A DNA stretch of 64,000 nucleotides from Pseudohongiella spirulinae. Lineage in GTDB: Bacteria > Pseudomonadota > Gammaproteobacteria > Pseudomonadales > Pseudohongiellaceae. The stretch is from NCBI RefSeq assembly GCF_001444425.1, contig NZ_CP013189.1, positions 3,038,001 through 3,102,000 on the forward strand, given 5' to 3'. Positions 45,785 to 54,402 of the stretch are shown here, piece after piece. The notes below the pieces were generated by a model. The model worked only from the letters and a program-made list of their open reading frames with translations, was not told the DNA's origin and did not search any database. Position numbers and translations under genes: made by a program. The first letter of the stretch is position 1; the number at the start of each line of letters is the position of its first letter.

Positions 45785-46676
45785 CACGTGCGCACCTGAA
45801 ACCGACATGCATTAACGAACTGTCTGGCGTGGAATGACTGCGCGCCGATACCCGATAGCCGTGGCAAACATTTTTGTCGCATAGAAATGAGCCGCCGCGC
45901 TGAACCTTGCTATTGCCATCAGACGGCGCATCATCGGCACCACTGCGCCCTTCGTAACCGCCATACCAGTCTGCCGTCCACTCCCAGACATTACCGGCCA
46001 TATCACTGAGCCCCGCCGGGGACAGGCCAAAATGACCCACCGGTGAGGTGGTTGCGAAGCCGTCTTCAACAGTATTGATCATCGGAAAGTCGCCATTCCA
46101 GACATTCGCCTGCCAGACCTTCGCCAGAGAATCGCCCTCTTTGAACAGCTCATCCCCAAAGGCGTAGGTAACATCGCCGTCGTGACCACTGCGCGCTGCA
46201 AACTCCCACTCCACCTCGCTGGGCAGGCGTTTGCCCTGTGCCTGGCAATAGGCAGTGGCATCATCCCAGGACACCTGAGTCACCGGGTGGTCCGCCAGCG
46301 CTTCCGAACCATCCGGGCCCAGCGGGTAGCGCCAATAAGCGCCGGGCTGCAGAAACCAGCGACCCGTACCAAACTGCATGACAGCGGAGTCGCCGAGCTG
46401 TTCGGCCGTGGTGATATACCCTGTGCCAGCGACAAACTCGGCAAATGCCGCGACGGTAACCGGCGTTTTGTCCAGCAGAAAGTCTGGCAGGGTTACAGCA
46501 AACACCGGGCGTTCATCTGCCAGCCCGTGCTCGGAGCCTATGACTGTATCGCCCCCTGGAATAAGCACCATATCTGCGGGCGATTCACCGGCACTAACAC
46601 TCATCGAGGGCAGCAGACACGCTGCCAGTAGCACAATGGCAGAGCGCCATCGAGGTATGACCGACCTGGGTGTCAT
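45774..46676 (-). CDS. Formylglycine-generating enzyme (SUMF1/FGE type) with export signal
   Basis: FGE oxidises the sulfatase active-site Cys to formylglycine using O2 and Cu(I). The 300-residue protein has the FGE-sulfatase fold: VTQVSWDDATAYCQAQGKRL, LPSEVEWEFAARSG, MAGNVWEWTADWYGG, and RGGSFLCDKNVCHGYRVSAR. The paired active-site cysteines are Cys266 and Cys271, at the same spacing as Cys336/Cys341 of human FGE, and SARSHSTPDSS follows. The N-terminus looks like a signal peptide, with a lipobox-like LAAC at Cys20 or signal-peptidase cleavage near VSA-GE. Export is unusual for bacterial FGEs. It is coupled to the sulfatase gene. Confidence 0.9.
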   Translation of the reverse strand: MTPRSVIPRWRSAIVLLAACLLPSMSVSAGESPADMVLIPGGDTVIGSEHGLADERPVFAVTLPDFLLDKTPVTVAAFAEFVAGTGYITTAEQLGDSAVMQFGTGRWFLQPGAYWRYPLGPDGSEALADHPVTQVSWDDATAYCQAQGKRLPSEVEWEFAARSGHDGDVTYAFGDELFKEGDSLAKVWQANVWNGDFPMINTVEDGFATTSPVGHFGLSPAGLSDMAGNVWEWTADWYGGYEGRSGADDAPSDGNSKVQRGGSFLCDKNVCHGYRVSARSHSTPDSSLMHVGFRCARDVN

Positions 46677-46787
46677 GGGCGTTTCCTCTCTTGAGTCCGC
46701 GTGTTATTATCCATTAGTATAATTAGGCCTTGATGGCTTGTCTACACGCAGACTATCACCCTTTCACGCCGGTACAGGAACGAACGT

Positions 46788-48134
46788 ATGAAAATGAAAC
46801 GATGGCTGCGCACGCGCGCTTCCGCTGTTCTGACCAGCCCACTGTACAGAGAGCTCCGGCGCACAAAGCAGGCTGTTACACGGCGGCTGACAGGCCGCTC
46901 CGCAGTTGTGCACTACTTTCACCAGGTGGATGACCCCTACTCTGACCTGGCCGTTCGGGCTCTGCCACATCTTTCCTCCCACTACGACATATGTGTCATC
47001 CCACACATCGTGCCCGCGCCGGACAAAGGCGCTGCACCGGAGCCAGAGCGGCTGATGCAATGGTCCTTGCGCGATGCAGCTGAGCTGGCAAGAGCGCTTG
47101 GGCAAAACCCGCACCCCTGGCAAACTGCGCCGGCGGCTGCGTTGCTCAGCCAGGCTCAGGCCGCGCTGGCCGGAATAAGCGATGTGCCGGAATTTGCCGC
47201 AGTGACAGCAAAAATCCGCGAAGCATTCAGTGGCGATGAAGTTGCTGTTCCAGACATCGCACGGACAGAAAACGGCAATGCCAAACACGCTTTAGAGGAG
47301 GGAGAAAGTCTGCGGCACAAGCTCGGACACTACCTGGGCGGCATGTATTATTTTGAAGGCGAGTGGTACTGGGGACTGGACAGGCTCCCCTACCTGGAAG
47401 AGCGACTGCAGCCACTGGCAAAGGTGGCAAACCTGCAACCGTTTGTGCGCAGGCTGGAAGCCTCTGTCACGCCCACTGCAGACGCCGCTGCGCTGGCCGC
47501 CGGCCATCAGCCAAAGCAGGCAACAACAAACACAAACCGCCCAAGGCTCGACCTGTACTTTTCATTTCGCAGTCCGTATAGCTGGATCGCACTGCCGCGC
47601 GTGTTTGAGCTCGCCCGCACTTATAATGCTGAGCTGCACCTGCGTTTTGTCTTACCCATGGTGATGCGCGGGTTGCCAATTCCCGAGTCCAAACGGCTGT
47701 ATATTGTCACGGACACCAAGCGCGAAGCCGAACGTGTCGGGCTGCCTTTCGGCCTGATTGCCGACCCGGTCGGAAAACCCACCGAGCGCGGCCTGGCGGT
47801 GCTGCATCACGCCATACAACTCGGCAAGGGTGAGGCGTTTGCCTTGTCATTTATGCGTGGAGTTTTTGCCGAGGGCATCAATGCCCGCAGCGACACAGGA
47901 CTACTCCGGCTGTGCGAACGCGTCGGCATCAGCGAAACACAAATGCAGTCTGCACTGGCCGACAATACTTGGCGCGCCGTGGCCGAAGCCAATCGGGAAG
48001 AGATGTTTACGCTGGGTATCTGGGGTGTGCCGGCCTTTCGGGTTAACGGCGGCACAGCACACTGGGGGCAGGACCGTCTGTGGCTGCTGGAACAGCAGCT
48101 GGCGGCCTGCCAAAAATCGGCCATGCCGTCATGA
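46788..48134 (+). CDS. Tandem DsbA-like / HCCA-isomerase-fold protein
   Basis: This 448-residue protein has two thioredoxin-like DsbA-family domains related to 2-hydroxychromene-2-carboxylate isomerases and kappa-class glutathione transferases. The first begins VVHYFHQVDDPYSDLAVRAL (about 40-225). The second begins LDLYFSFRSPYSWIALPRVF (about 255-440), with the catalytic-Ser-type SPYS and the late GIWGVPAFRVNGGTAHWGQD. Neither has a CxxC motif, so it is not a disulfide oxidase. A basic N-terminal stretch precedes domain 1, without a clear signal peptide. It diverges from the FGE gene; the function is unknown. Confidence 0.8.
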   Translation: MKMKRWLRTRASAVLTSPLYRELRRTKQAVTRRLTGRSAVVHYFHQVDDPYSDLAVRALPHLSSHYDICVIPHIVPAPDKGAAPEPERLMQWSLRDAAELARALGQNPHPWQTAPAAALLSQAQAALAGISDVPEFAAVTAKIREAFSGDEVAVPDIARTENGNAKHALEEGESLRHKLGHYLGGMYYFEGEWYWGLDRLPYLEERLQPLAKVANLQPFVRRLEASVTPTADAAALAAGHQPKQATTNTNRPRLDLYFSFRSPYSWIALPRVFELARTYNAELHLRFVLPMVMRGLPIPESKRLYIVTDTKREAERVGLPFGLIADPVGKPTERGLAVLHHAIQLGKGEAFALSFMRGVFAEGINARSDTGLLRLCERVGISETQMQSALADNTWRAVAEANREEMFTLGIWGVPAFRVNGGTAHWGQDRLWLLEQQLAACQKSAMPS

Positions 48135-48530
48135 GGCCAGCGATTGTTGGTGAGATGTCCGCAGCGCCCAGGCGGCTACCACTACAGTGATACATTCATA
48201 GATCAGAGCGCCCCACGTATAGGCACTCAACACATCGTCCGTCAGCAGCGCAGAAACCAGACGGCCGGCTGCCAACGCACCGATGCCTATGGCCAGCAAC
48301 ATCAGTCCGGCACGGTAGTATTCAGTTCGCAAAACAGCCAGCAGGCAAAACAGGCCGACACCCGTTTGCAGGCCACCGTACATGGCACCGATCTCGGCAA
48401 AGGCATCGCCGTTACTGATCACCAGCCCCGCAAATCCAGCCGGTATGGCTGGCGAAACCAAACTGACCAGTCCGTAAGCGATAAACACCAGCGCCGAGAC
48501 ACTCAGGATTATTTTTCCGATCATCTGCAT
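48129..48530 (-). CDS. DUF4345-like small membrane protein
   Basis: This 133-residue protein has four predicted membrane helices and the family-like segment EIGAMYGGLQTGVGLFCLLA. The function is unknown. It overlaps the preceding convergent gene's 3' end by 6 nt and lies downstream of the TetR gene on the same strand. Confidence 0.75.
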   Translation of the reverse strand: MQMIGKIILSVSALVFIAYGLVSLVSPAIPAGFAGLVISNGDAFAEIGAMYGGLQTGVGLFCLLAVLRTEYYRAGLMLLAIGIGALAAGRLVSALLTDDVLSAYTWGALIYECITVVVAAWALRTSHQQSLAS

Positions 48531-48586
48531 CTGCCCTGTTGAAATGTGGATACTTGGTCAGTTTACGCCATGTTCTCCACACAAGA

Positions 48587-49270
48587 TCACATCGTTTCGC
48601 GCTCGGCCCGACCTTTCTCCGTTAACACACCACTTAGCAGCACGCTGATCAACGTATCTGCATACTCCGCGACCTGCGCCTCATTGCTGGCATCGGCATC
48701 GGCCAGGGCCTGGCGCAGCGCAACATTGGCAAATGGCGCCGTTGCCGCATGTGTCGCAATCAGGAAGATAAAGTCAGGATTCATGTCACGCAGCAAGCCA
48801 TCTGCAACCGCCCGCCGGTAGGGCAGCAACGACAGCTCCTGCAGGGGTTTGACATATTTCTTGATCACATAGTCGAAGTGTTCACCGCCGTCCAGACCGG
48901 CCTGCATCAAAAAACCCGCCATATGTGGCAAGCGTGCTGACATCTGCACATAGGCACGAATCTGCAAAACCAGTTGCTGCAGCGGGTTGCCAGAAGACAC
49001 CGTTTCGGCGGATTGGCTCAAGGTTTTTGCCATCTCACCAAACAGATAATCGGCAGACGAACGGAACAGATCCTCCTTGCTCTGAAAGTAATGCCGTATC
49101 AGCCCATGAGCAACGCCCGCCTGCTGAGCAATAGTGCGCAGTGACGCGCCCACAAAACCTCGCTGTGAGAATTCTGCCAGCGCCGCCAGAATGATGCGCT
49201 CCTGCTGTTGCTGCGGATTGGCGTTCACCGGGCGCCCAACACGCCCCTTTCTGGAAACAACGTTTGTCAT
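48587..49270 (-). CDS. TetR-family transcriptional regulator
   Basis: This regulator is about 227 residues from the ATG at 49270. The N-terminal TetR HTH contains RIILAALAEFSQRGFVGASL, RTIAQQAGVAHGLIRHYFQS and KEDLF; the ligand domain follows. It diverges from the sulfatase gene at 49364 and probably controls it together with the dehalogenase gene. An AATTAT-N11-ATAATT element lies between them. Confidence 0.88.
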   Translation of the reverse strand: MTNVVSRKGRVGRPVNANPQQQQERIILAALAEFSQRGFVGASLRTIAQQAGVAHGLIRHYFQSKEDLFRSSADYLFGEMAKTLSQSAETVSSGNPLQQLVLQIRAYVQMSARLPHMAGFLMQAGLDGGEHFDYVIKKYVKPLQELSLLPYRRAVADGLLRDMNPDFIFLIATHAATAPFANVALRQALADADASNEAQVAEYADTLISVLLSGVLTEKGRAERETM

Positions 49271-49319
49271 TAAAACCGGACCCACTAAAAAACCATGAAT
49301 AGACAGGAAAAATTTTGTT

Positions 49320-49342
49320 AATTATACTACTGGATAATAATT
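49320..49342. promoter_or_regulatory. Candidate TetR-family operator
   Basis: An inverted repeat of AATTAT and ATAATT with 11 bp between lies in the 93-bp divergent region between the TetR gene and the sulfatase gene. Its position is right for a repressor site; the arms are AT-rich, so chance is possible. Confidence 0.3.
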
Positions 49343-49363
49343 TCACACCAGAGTAAATATCGT

Positions 49364-51034
49364 ATGGTATCGGCCGGACGACGATGGCTTAAGGTGACAA
49401 TTGGTTTGGTACTGGCGCTGCCGCTGGTCGCCTGGCTCACAGTCGATCGCTGGATACTCTACCTGCCCGGTCTGCTGATTGATCTGCGCACACCCACCGG
49501 CCCCAACCAGCCTGTGCATTGGCGGCCCGGCCCTGACACACCCCGCAACAGCGATCAGCCGAATATCATTTTAATCGTTGCCGACGACCTGGGCTGGAAT
49601 GACATCACGTTTTACGGGGGCGGCGTCGCTGGCGGCACGGTGCCCACGCCGCATATCGACAGCATTGCCCATAACGGTGTCGCGCTGAACCAGGCCATGT
49701 CGGCCAGCGCCATTTGCGCACCATCACGTGCCGCCTTGCTCACCGGACGCTACCCCACCCGCTTTGGTTTTGAATTCACACCGCTGCCCAACGGCATGGC
49801 CAGTATCACCACCCGCCTGGACCGCAGCATTCAGGCGGACTTCCGTCGGCCTTTGATCAGTCACCTGGACCAACCCGGCATTTATCAGGCTGACTTTGAC
49901 AGCATGGGCATGCCCGGCAGTGAAATCACCATTGCCGAGCTGTTAAAGACCCAGGGGTACAAAACAGTACACATTGGCAAATGGCATCTGGGCAGCACGA
50001 ATGGCTCGGAGCCGACGGCGCAGGGGTTTGATGAAAGCCTGAATCTGGCCGGATTACTGTACCTGCCGGTGGATCATCCGGATGCTGTGAACGCGCGTCA
50101 GGATTTTGATCCGATTGACCGCTTCTTCTGGTCAGTCGGTCGTTACTCCATGAATTACAATGAAGGGCCTCGTTTTGAAGCCGATGGATACCTGACCGAC
50201 TACCTGACACGGGAGGCTATCAAGGTTATTGAGACCAACAGGAATCAGCCCTTCTTTTTGTACCTGGCACACTGGGCACCACATTCTCCCCTGCAGGCGC
50301 TCAAGTCAGACTACGATGCACTGACACATATCGAGGATCATACGCTGCGAACCTATGCTGCCATGATCAAGGCGCTGGACCGCGGCGTGGGCGAGGTGCT
50401 CGATGCGCTTGAGCAAAATGGCCTGGACGATAACACCATCGTCATATTTACCTCAGACAACGGCGGCGCGCACTACCTGGGGCTGCCGGACATCAACCTG
50501 CCGTATCGCGGCTGGAAAACCACGTTTTTTGGCGGCGGCATTCGTGTTCCGCTGTTCATGCAATGGCCAGCCGGTATTGAACCCGGCAGTCAATTCGATC
50601 CCTTCACCCATCACACCGATCTGCTGCCGACGCTGGCTGATATGGCGGGCACATCGGCACCCAGTGATCGTTTGATTGATGGTGTGAATCTGATGCCGCA
50701 TCTGCGCGGCGAAAATCCCGCGCCACCCCATGACACCCTGTTCTGGCGCAGCGGTCATTATCAGGTGGTGATTTCCGGAGGCTGGAAATTGCAGCAGACC
50801 GACCGGCCAGATGAGGTGTGGCTGTTCCATCTGGATGCCGACCCTACTGAACAAGATAATCTGGCCTCGCAGCACCCCGACAAGGTTGCTGAATTGCAGG
50901 CATTACTGCTGCAGCACAATAACGAACTGCCGCCACCGATGTGGCCATCCGTGGTGGAAATGCCCGTCACCATCGACAAACCACTGGGCCAGCCTGAAAC
51001 ACCGGAAGACGAACATATCTACTGGCCAAATTAA
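49364..51034 (+). CDS. Formylglycine-dependent sulfatase
   Basis: This 556-residue sulfatase has an N-terminal membrane helix or uncleaved signal (about 9-38). The metal-binding NIILIVADDLGWNDITFYGG is followed by the formylglycine motif AICAPSRAALLTGRYPTRFG with Cys118, then HIGKWHLGS and FTSDNGG. It differs from the neighbouring sulfatase at 44024 in lacking a C-terminal anchor. It would need FGE maturation. The haloalkane dehalogenase gene follows after 14 bp, so they form an operon. Confidence 0.92.
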   Translation: MVSAGRRWLKVTIGLVLALPLVAWLTVDRWILYLPGLLIDLRTPTGPNQPVHWRPGPDTPRNSDQPNIILIVADDLGWNDITFYGGGVAGGTVPTPHIDSIAHNGVALNQAMSASAICAPSRAALLTGRYPTRFGFEFTPLPNGMASITTRLDRSIQADFRRPLISHLDQPGIYQADFDSMGMPGSEITIAELLKTQGYKTVHIGKWHLGSTNGSEPTAQGFDESLNLAGLLYLPVDHPDAVNARQDFDPIDRFFWSVGRYSMNYNEGPRFEADGYLTDYLTREAIKVIETNRNQPFFLYLAHWAPHSPLQALKSDYDALTHIEDHTLRTYAAMIKALDRGVGEVLDALEQNGLDDNTIVIFTSDNGGAHYLGLPDINLPYRGWKTTFFGGGIRVPLFMQWPAGIEPGSQFDPFTHHTDLLPTLADMAGTSAPSDRLIDGVNLMPHLRGENPAPPHDTLFWRSGHYQVVISGGWKLQQTDRPDEVWLFHLDADPTEQDNLASQHPDKVAELQALLLQHNNELPPPMWPSVVEMPVTIDKPLGQPETPEDEHIYWPN

Positions 51035-51048
51035 TCAGAGTGGCTGTC

Positions 51049-52119
51049 ATGCACTTTTTCAATAAACCACACCATTCGATTTTTGTATTTTTTTTAATGA
51101 TCTGCACCTTAACAGCGAGCCCGCTTATGACTGCTGACGAGATTTTGCCTGGCGTTTACAGAACACCTGACCACCATTTCGATAATCTTCCTGACTATCC
51201 GTTTCAGCCCAACTACCTGACACTTGGTCAGCTCAGAATGCATTATGTTGATGAAGGTCCGCGAACCGGCCAGGTGGTTCTGCTGCTGCATGGAGAACCG
51301 TCCTGGAGCTACCTCTACCGGCACATGATCCCGATTCTGGCTGGCGCCGGTTACCGTGTAATCGCGCCCGACCTGATTGGTTTTGGCCGCTCCGACAAAC
51401 CCGCGATGAAATCAGCACATAGCCATAGTGGCCACGTCGCCCACATAAGGGAATTTATTGAAAATCTGGATTTAAACGACATCACTCTGTTCATTCAGGA
51501 TTGGGGCGGCCTGATCGGCCTGCGTGTTGTTGCAGAAATCCCGGACCGTTTTTCGGGTGTGGTAGCCGCCAATACCGGATTACCTGCAGCGAGTGGCCTG
51601 CGTGGAGTGATCGGCTACCCCCTGTTTCGCCTGTCATTGTGGTGGCAGGGAAAGGTCAGCTGGGAAGATCTGCAGGCCGAACCCGGCTTCCTGCGCTGGG
51701 CGGCCTACTCGCGTTCTGTTGATGACATGCCTGTGGGACAGATTGTTGCCGTGGATATTGCTGAGGACAATCCGGACCGCGCATCTATTATGCATGCCTA
51801 TAACGCACCCTTCCCCGACGCTCGCTACAAGGCCGGCCCGGCCATTATGCCTTCACTGGTTCCATCCGAGCTGAGGCTTAATGCCCGTGCCTGGCAGGAA
51901 CTGGGGCAATGGCACAAACCTTTCCTTACCGCCTTCAGTGATGGCGACCCTATTACGGCAGGCGGAGATCTGGCCTTCCATCAACGCATTCCGGGCGCAG
52001 CTGGACAACAGCACGTTACCATCAGAGGCGCCGGACACTTTCTGCAGGAAACCCATGGCGAGGAGCTCGCACAGGTTATGCTTCAGTTTATGTCGCAATA
52101 TCGCAACAAGGGGCAATGA
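51049..52119 (+). CDS. Exported haloalkane dehalogenase (subfamily I-like)
   Basis: This alpha/beta hydrolase converts haloalkanes to alcohols plus halide. From the ATG at 51049 it is 356 residues with a signal peptide (SIFVFFLMICTLTASPL). Characteristic parts are LLLHGEPSWSYLYRHM (oxyanion region with Glu), DLIGFGRSDKP, the nucleophile with halide-binding Trp in FIQDWGGLIGLR (Asp151, Trp152), AFSDGDPIT (acid), and the base His in GAGHFLQE. The HGEP and DW pairs are those of DhlA/DhmA-type dehalogenases. GTG at 51040 is an alternative start. It is in an operon with the sulfatase. Confidence 0.85.
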   Translation: MHFFNKPHHSIFVFFLMICTLTASPLMTADEILPGVYRTPDHHFDNLPDYPFQPNYLTLGQLRMHYVDEGPRTGQVVLLLHGEPSWSYLYRHMIPILAGAGYRVIAPDLIGFGRSDKPAMKSAHSHSGHVAHIREFIENLDLNDITLFIQDWGGLIGLRVVAEIPDRFSGVVAANTGLPAASGLRGVIGYPLFRLSLWWQGKVSWEDLQAEPGFLRWAAYSRSVDDMPVGQIVAVDIAEDNPDRASIMHAYNAPFPDARYKAGPAIMPSLVPSELRLNARAWQELGQWHKPFLTAFSDGDPITAGGDLAFHQRIPGAAGQQHVTIRGAGHFLQETHGEELAQVMLQFMSQYRNKGQ

Positions 52120-53118
52120 CTAGGAGACAGTCGGGCAAATTTCCACACGGTTGCGCCCACCCTGTTTGGCTCGATACAAAGCCTGGTCTGCCGCCCTGAT
52201 CAATGCCGTCTCGGATACATCACCGGAATCTGTCATTGTGCAAACGCCAATACTGATTGTCACCACATCACAGACAGCGGAAGACGGATGCGGTATCTGT
52301 AATCCGGCAACTGCCCGGCGACATTGTTCAGCCAGTTCAAAAGCCTGCTTTGGCTCCGTGTTTGGCAACAATATCGCAAATTCTTCTCCACCATATCGCG
52401 CGCATAAATCCAGCTCACGTTTAGACACAGCGCTCAATGCCTCGGCAACCTGTTTCAGACACTCATCGCCCTGCACATGCCCAAGACTATCGTTATAGTT
52501 TTTAAAGAAATCAATGTCGCACATCAGCGGGGAAAGTGGCAGTTTCAAACGATGACTCTGAGCCCATTCGCGTTTCAATACAACATCGAACAACCTGCGA
52601 TTGGCTATACCGGTCAGCCCATCCTGCAGGGACAGATTTTCAAAACGGCGGTTGCTGACCAGCAGTTCAAGAGTCAATTCTATGATGCGCGCGAACTGAT
52701 TCAGCAAATCTTTTTCTTCGTCAGTGCTATGTTTTTCAACTCTGTCCAGAATGCATAAAGTACCGAACGGTGTGCCATCCGGCCAGTTCACCGGTACGCC
52801 GCAATAAGAAATCATGCCCAGCTCTATATCCGGATTATGATCCCAGACCGGATCCTTCAATGCATTGGGCACATGCAGCAGCTTCTGGGTTTTGATTACA
52901 GTTTCACAATAAAGATCGCCATTCAAGGGGGCTTTCTCATTGACTTGATACGGCGAGTCAGGGTGCTCGGAGCCGGAAACCACCTCCATGGTGTCGTCAT
53001 TCTGGCGCATGATCAGCGCAGCAGGTACGCGACACAATTTGGCAACGAGATTGGTGATGCCCTGCCATTGCTCAAGGATGCGGGGCTCCATTTCCGGGAA
53101 CTTGCTTTGCAAAGACAA
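52120..53118 (-). CDS. Diguanylate cyclase with N-terminal GAF domain
   Basis: This enzyme makes cyclic di-GMP. It has 332 residues: a GAF domain (about 20-155, GDLYCETVIKT, YCGVPVNWPDGTPFGTLCIL) and a GGDEF domain (about 165-330) with DGLTGIANRRLFD, DIDFFKNYNDSLGHVQGD and the active GGEEF in RYGGEEFAILLPNT. RELD, five residues before GGEEF, forms an intact product-inhibition I-site. There are no membrane helices. Its stop abuts the stop of the convergent dehalogenase gene. Confidence 0.94.
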   Translation of the reverse strand: MSLQSKFPEMEPRILEQWQGITNLVAKLCRVPAALIMRQNDDTMEVVSGSEHPDSPYQVNEKAPLNGDLYCETVIKTQKLLHVPNALKDPVWDHNPDIELGMISYCGVPVNWPDGTPFGTLCILDRVEKHSTDEEKDLLNQFARIIELTLELLVSNRRFENLSLQDGLTGIANRRLFDVVLKREWAQSHRLKLPLSPLMCDIDFFKNYNDSLGHVQGDECLKQVAEALSAVSKRELDLCARYGGEEFAILLPNTEPKQAFELAEQCRRAVAGLQIPHPSSAVCDVVTISIGVCTMTDSGDVSETALIRAADQALYRAKQGGRNRVEICPTVS

Positions 53119-53166
53119 CTACCTCAACATTGACTTCAAGAAAAATAATACTGGGATAATACGTCT

Positions 53167-54399
53167 ATGTCATTGCCACTGATCAAATTGTTACGAAATG
53201 CTGTACTTGTTTCAACATGCGCCTGGGCAAACACCATGATGGCAGATTCAGAAATCAGACCTTTTATTGTCTCAATCTCTGATGTACAGATAAGTGATTT
53301 AAGCGCTCGCCTGGCGCAGCGGCGACTGCCGGACCAATTGCGCAGTGACAGTTGGCAATATGGCACGGACACTGACTACCTTGACGAGCTGCTGAACTAT
53401 TGGCAACACGAATTTGACTGGCGTCAACAAGAGCAGCGATTGAACGCGCTCGATCAGTTTGTCACAGAGATCGAAGGCCTGGATATCCACTTTATTCATC
53501 AGCGCTCACCGCATCCCGACGCCACACCTTTGATGCTTACACACGGCTGGCCGGGCTCTGTCGTTGAGTTCCTCAAGATCATTGATCCGCTGATACGACC
53601 GGAGTTGTATGGGGGAGAGGCAGCGGATGCCTTTCACGTTATTGCACCATCATTGCCAGGATTCGGTTTTTCCGAAAAACCGTCGGAGCCAGGCTACAAC
53701 CCTGAGAAAATGGCACATAGTCTGGCAGCATTGATGCAGCGTCTGGGGTATGAGCGATACGGATTGCAAGGAGGTGACTGGGGAGCCATTATCAATCGCC
53801 TTCATGCCGCTCGTTACCCTGACAGAGTCATTGGACTGCATTCAAATTTCGTACTGGCCAGCCCACCCGCCGACCCAGAGGTACTGGCACAAACGCCAGC
53901 CCGGGATCTGACTCGTCGCGAAGCACGCCAGGCGTTTATGAATAATGAATCGGCGTACCAACAGATTCAGGGGACCAAGCCTCAAACACTGGGCGTCGGG
54001 CTGAATGACTCTCCGGCAGGTCTGGCGGCCTGGATCCTTGAAAAGTTTCATGGCTGGAGTGATCTGCCCACCGGACACCCGGAGGATAAATTCAGCAAAG
54101 ATGAACTGCTCACCAATATCAGTCTCTATTGGTTTACGCAAACCATCACGTCATCTGCGCGCATTTATTATGAGAACCGTTCGACACCGCTACGCGAACC
54201 GTTGGGCTTTGTGAGTGTGCCAACGGCCGGTGCGATTTTTCCGAAGGAAATCTACCTCACGCCGAAGCTTTGGGCAGAGCAGTCATATAACATCGTTCGG
54301 TGGACTGAAATGCCCCGGGGCGGCCATTTTGCCGCCCTGGAGGAGCCCGAATTATTGCTGGCTGACATCCGGGCGTTTTTCAAACAGATTCAACAGTAA
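53167..54399 (+). CDS. Exported epoxide hydrolase (microsomal-type, EHN domain)
   Basis: This 410-residue enzyme has a signal-peptide-like N-terminus (about 1-27). An EHN domain (about 35-145, LAQRRLPDQLRSDSWQYGTD) precedes the alpha/beta-hydrolase core with PLMLTHGWPGSVVEFLKIID, the nucleophile Asp in GLQGGDWGAIINRL, a lid region, and the final His in MPRGGHFAALEEPE. It should open epoxides to diols in the periplasm. It is divergent from the cyclase gene. Confidence 0.88.
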   Translation: MSLPLIKLLRNAVLVSTCAWANTMMADSEIRPFIVSISDVQISDLSARLAQRRLPDQLRSDSWQYGTDTDYLDELLNYWQHEFDWRQQEQRLNALDQFVTEIEGLDIHFIHQRSPHPDATPLMLTHGWPGSVVEFLKIIDPLIRPELYGGEAADAFHVIAPSLPGFGFSEKPSEPGYNPEKMAHSLAALMQRLGYERYGLQGGDWGAIINRLHAARYPDRVIGLHSNFVLASPPADPEVLAQTPARDLTRREARQAFMNNESAYQQIQGTKPQTLGVGLNDSPAGLAAWILEKFHGWSDLPTGHPEDKFSKDELLTNISLYWFTQTITSSARIYYENRSTPLREPLGFVSVPTAGAIFPKEIYLTPKLWAEQSYNIVRWTEMPRGGHFAALEEPELLLADIRAFFKQIQQ

Positions 54400-54402
54400 T
54401 TC

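Noticed and set aside
46764-47288. 174-codon minus-strand ORF
   Set aside because: Antisense to the tandem DsbA-like gene, whose two domains are clearly recognisable.
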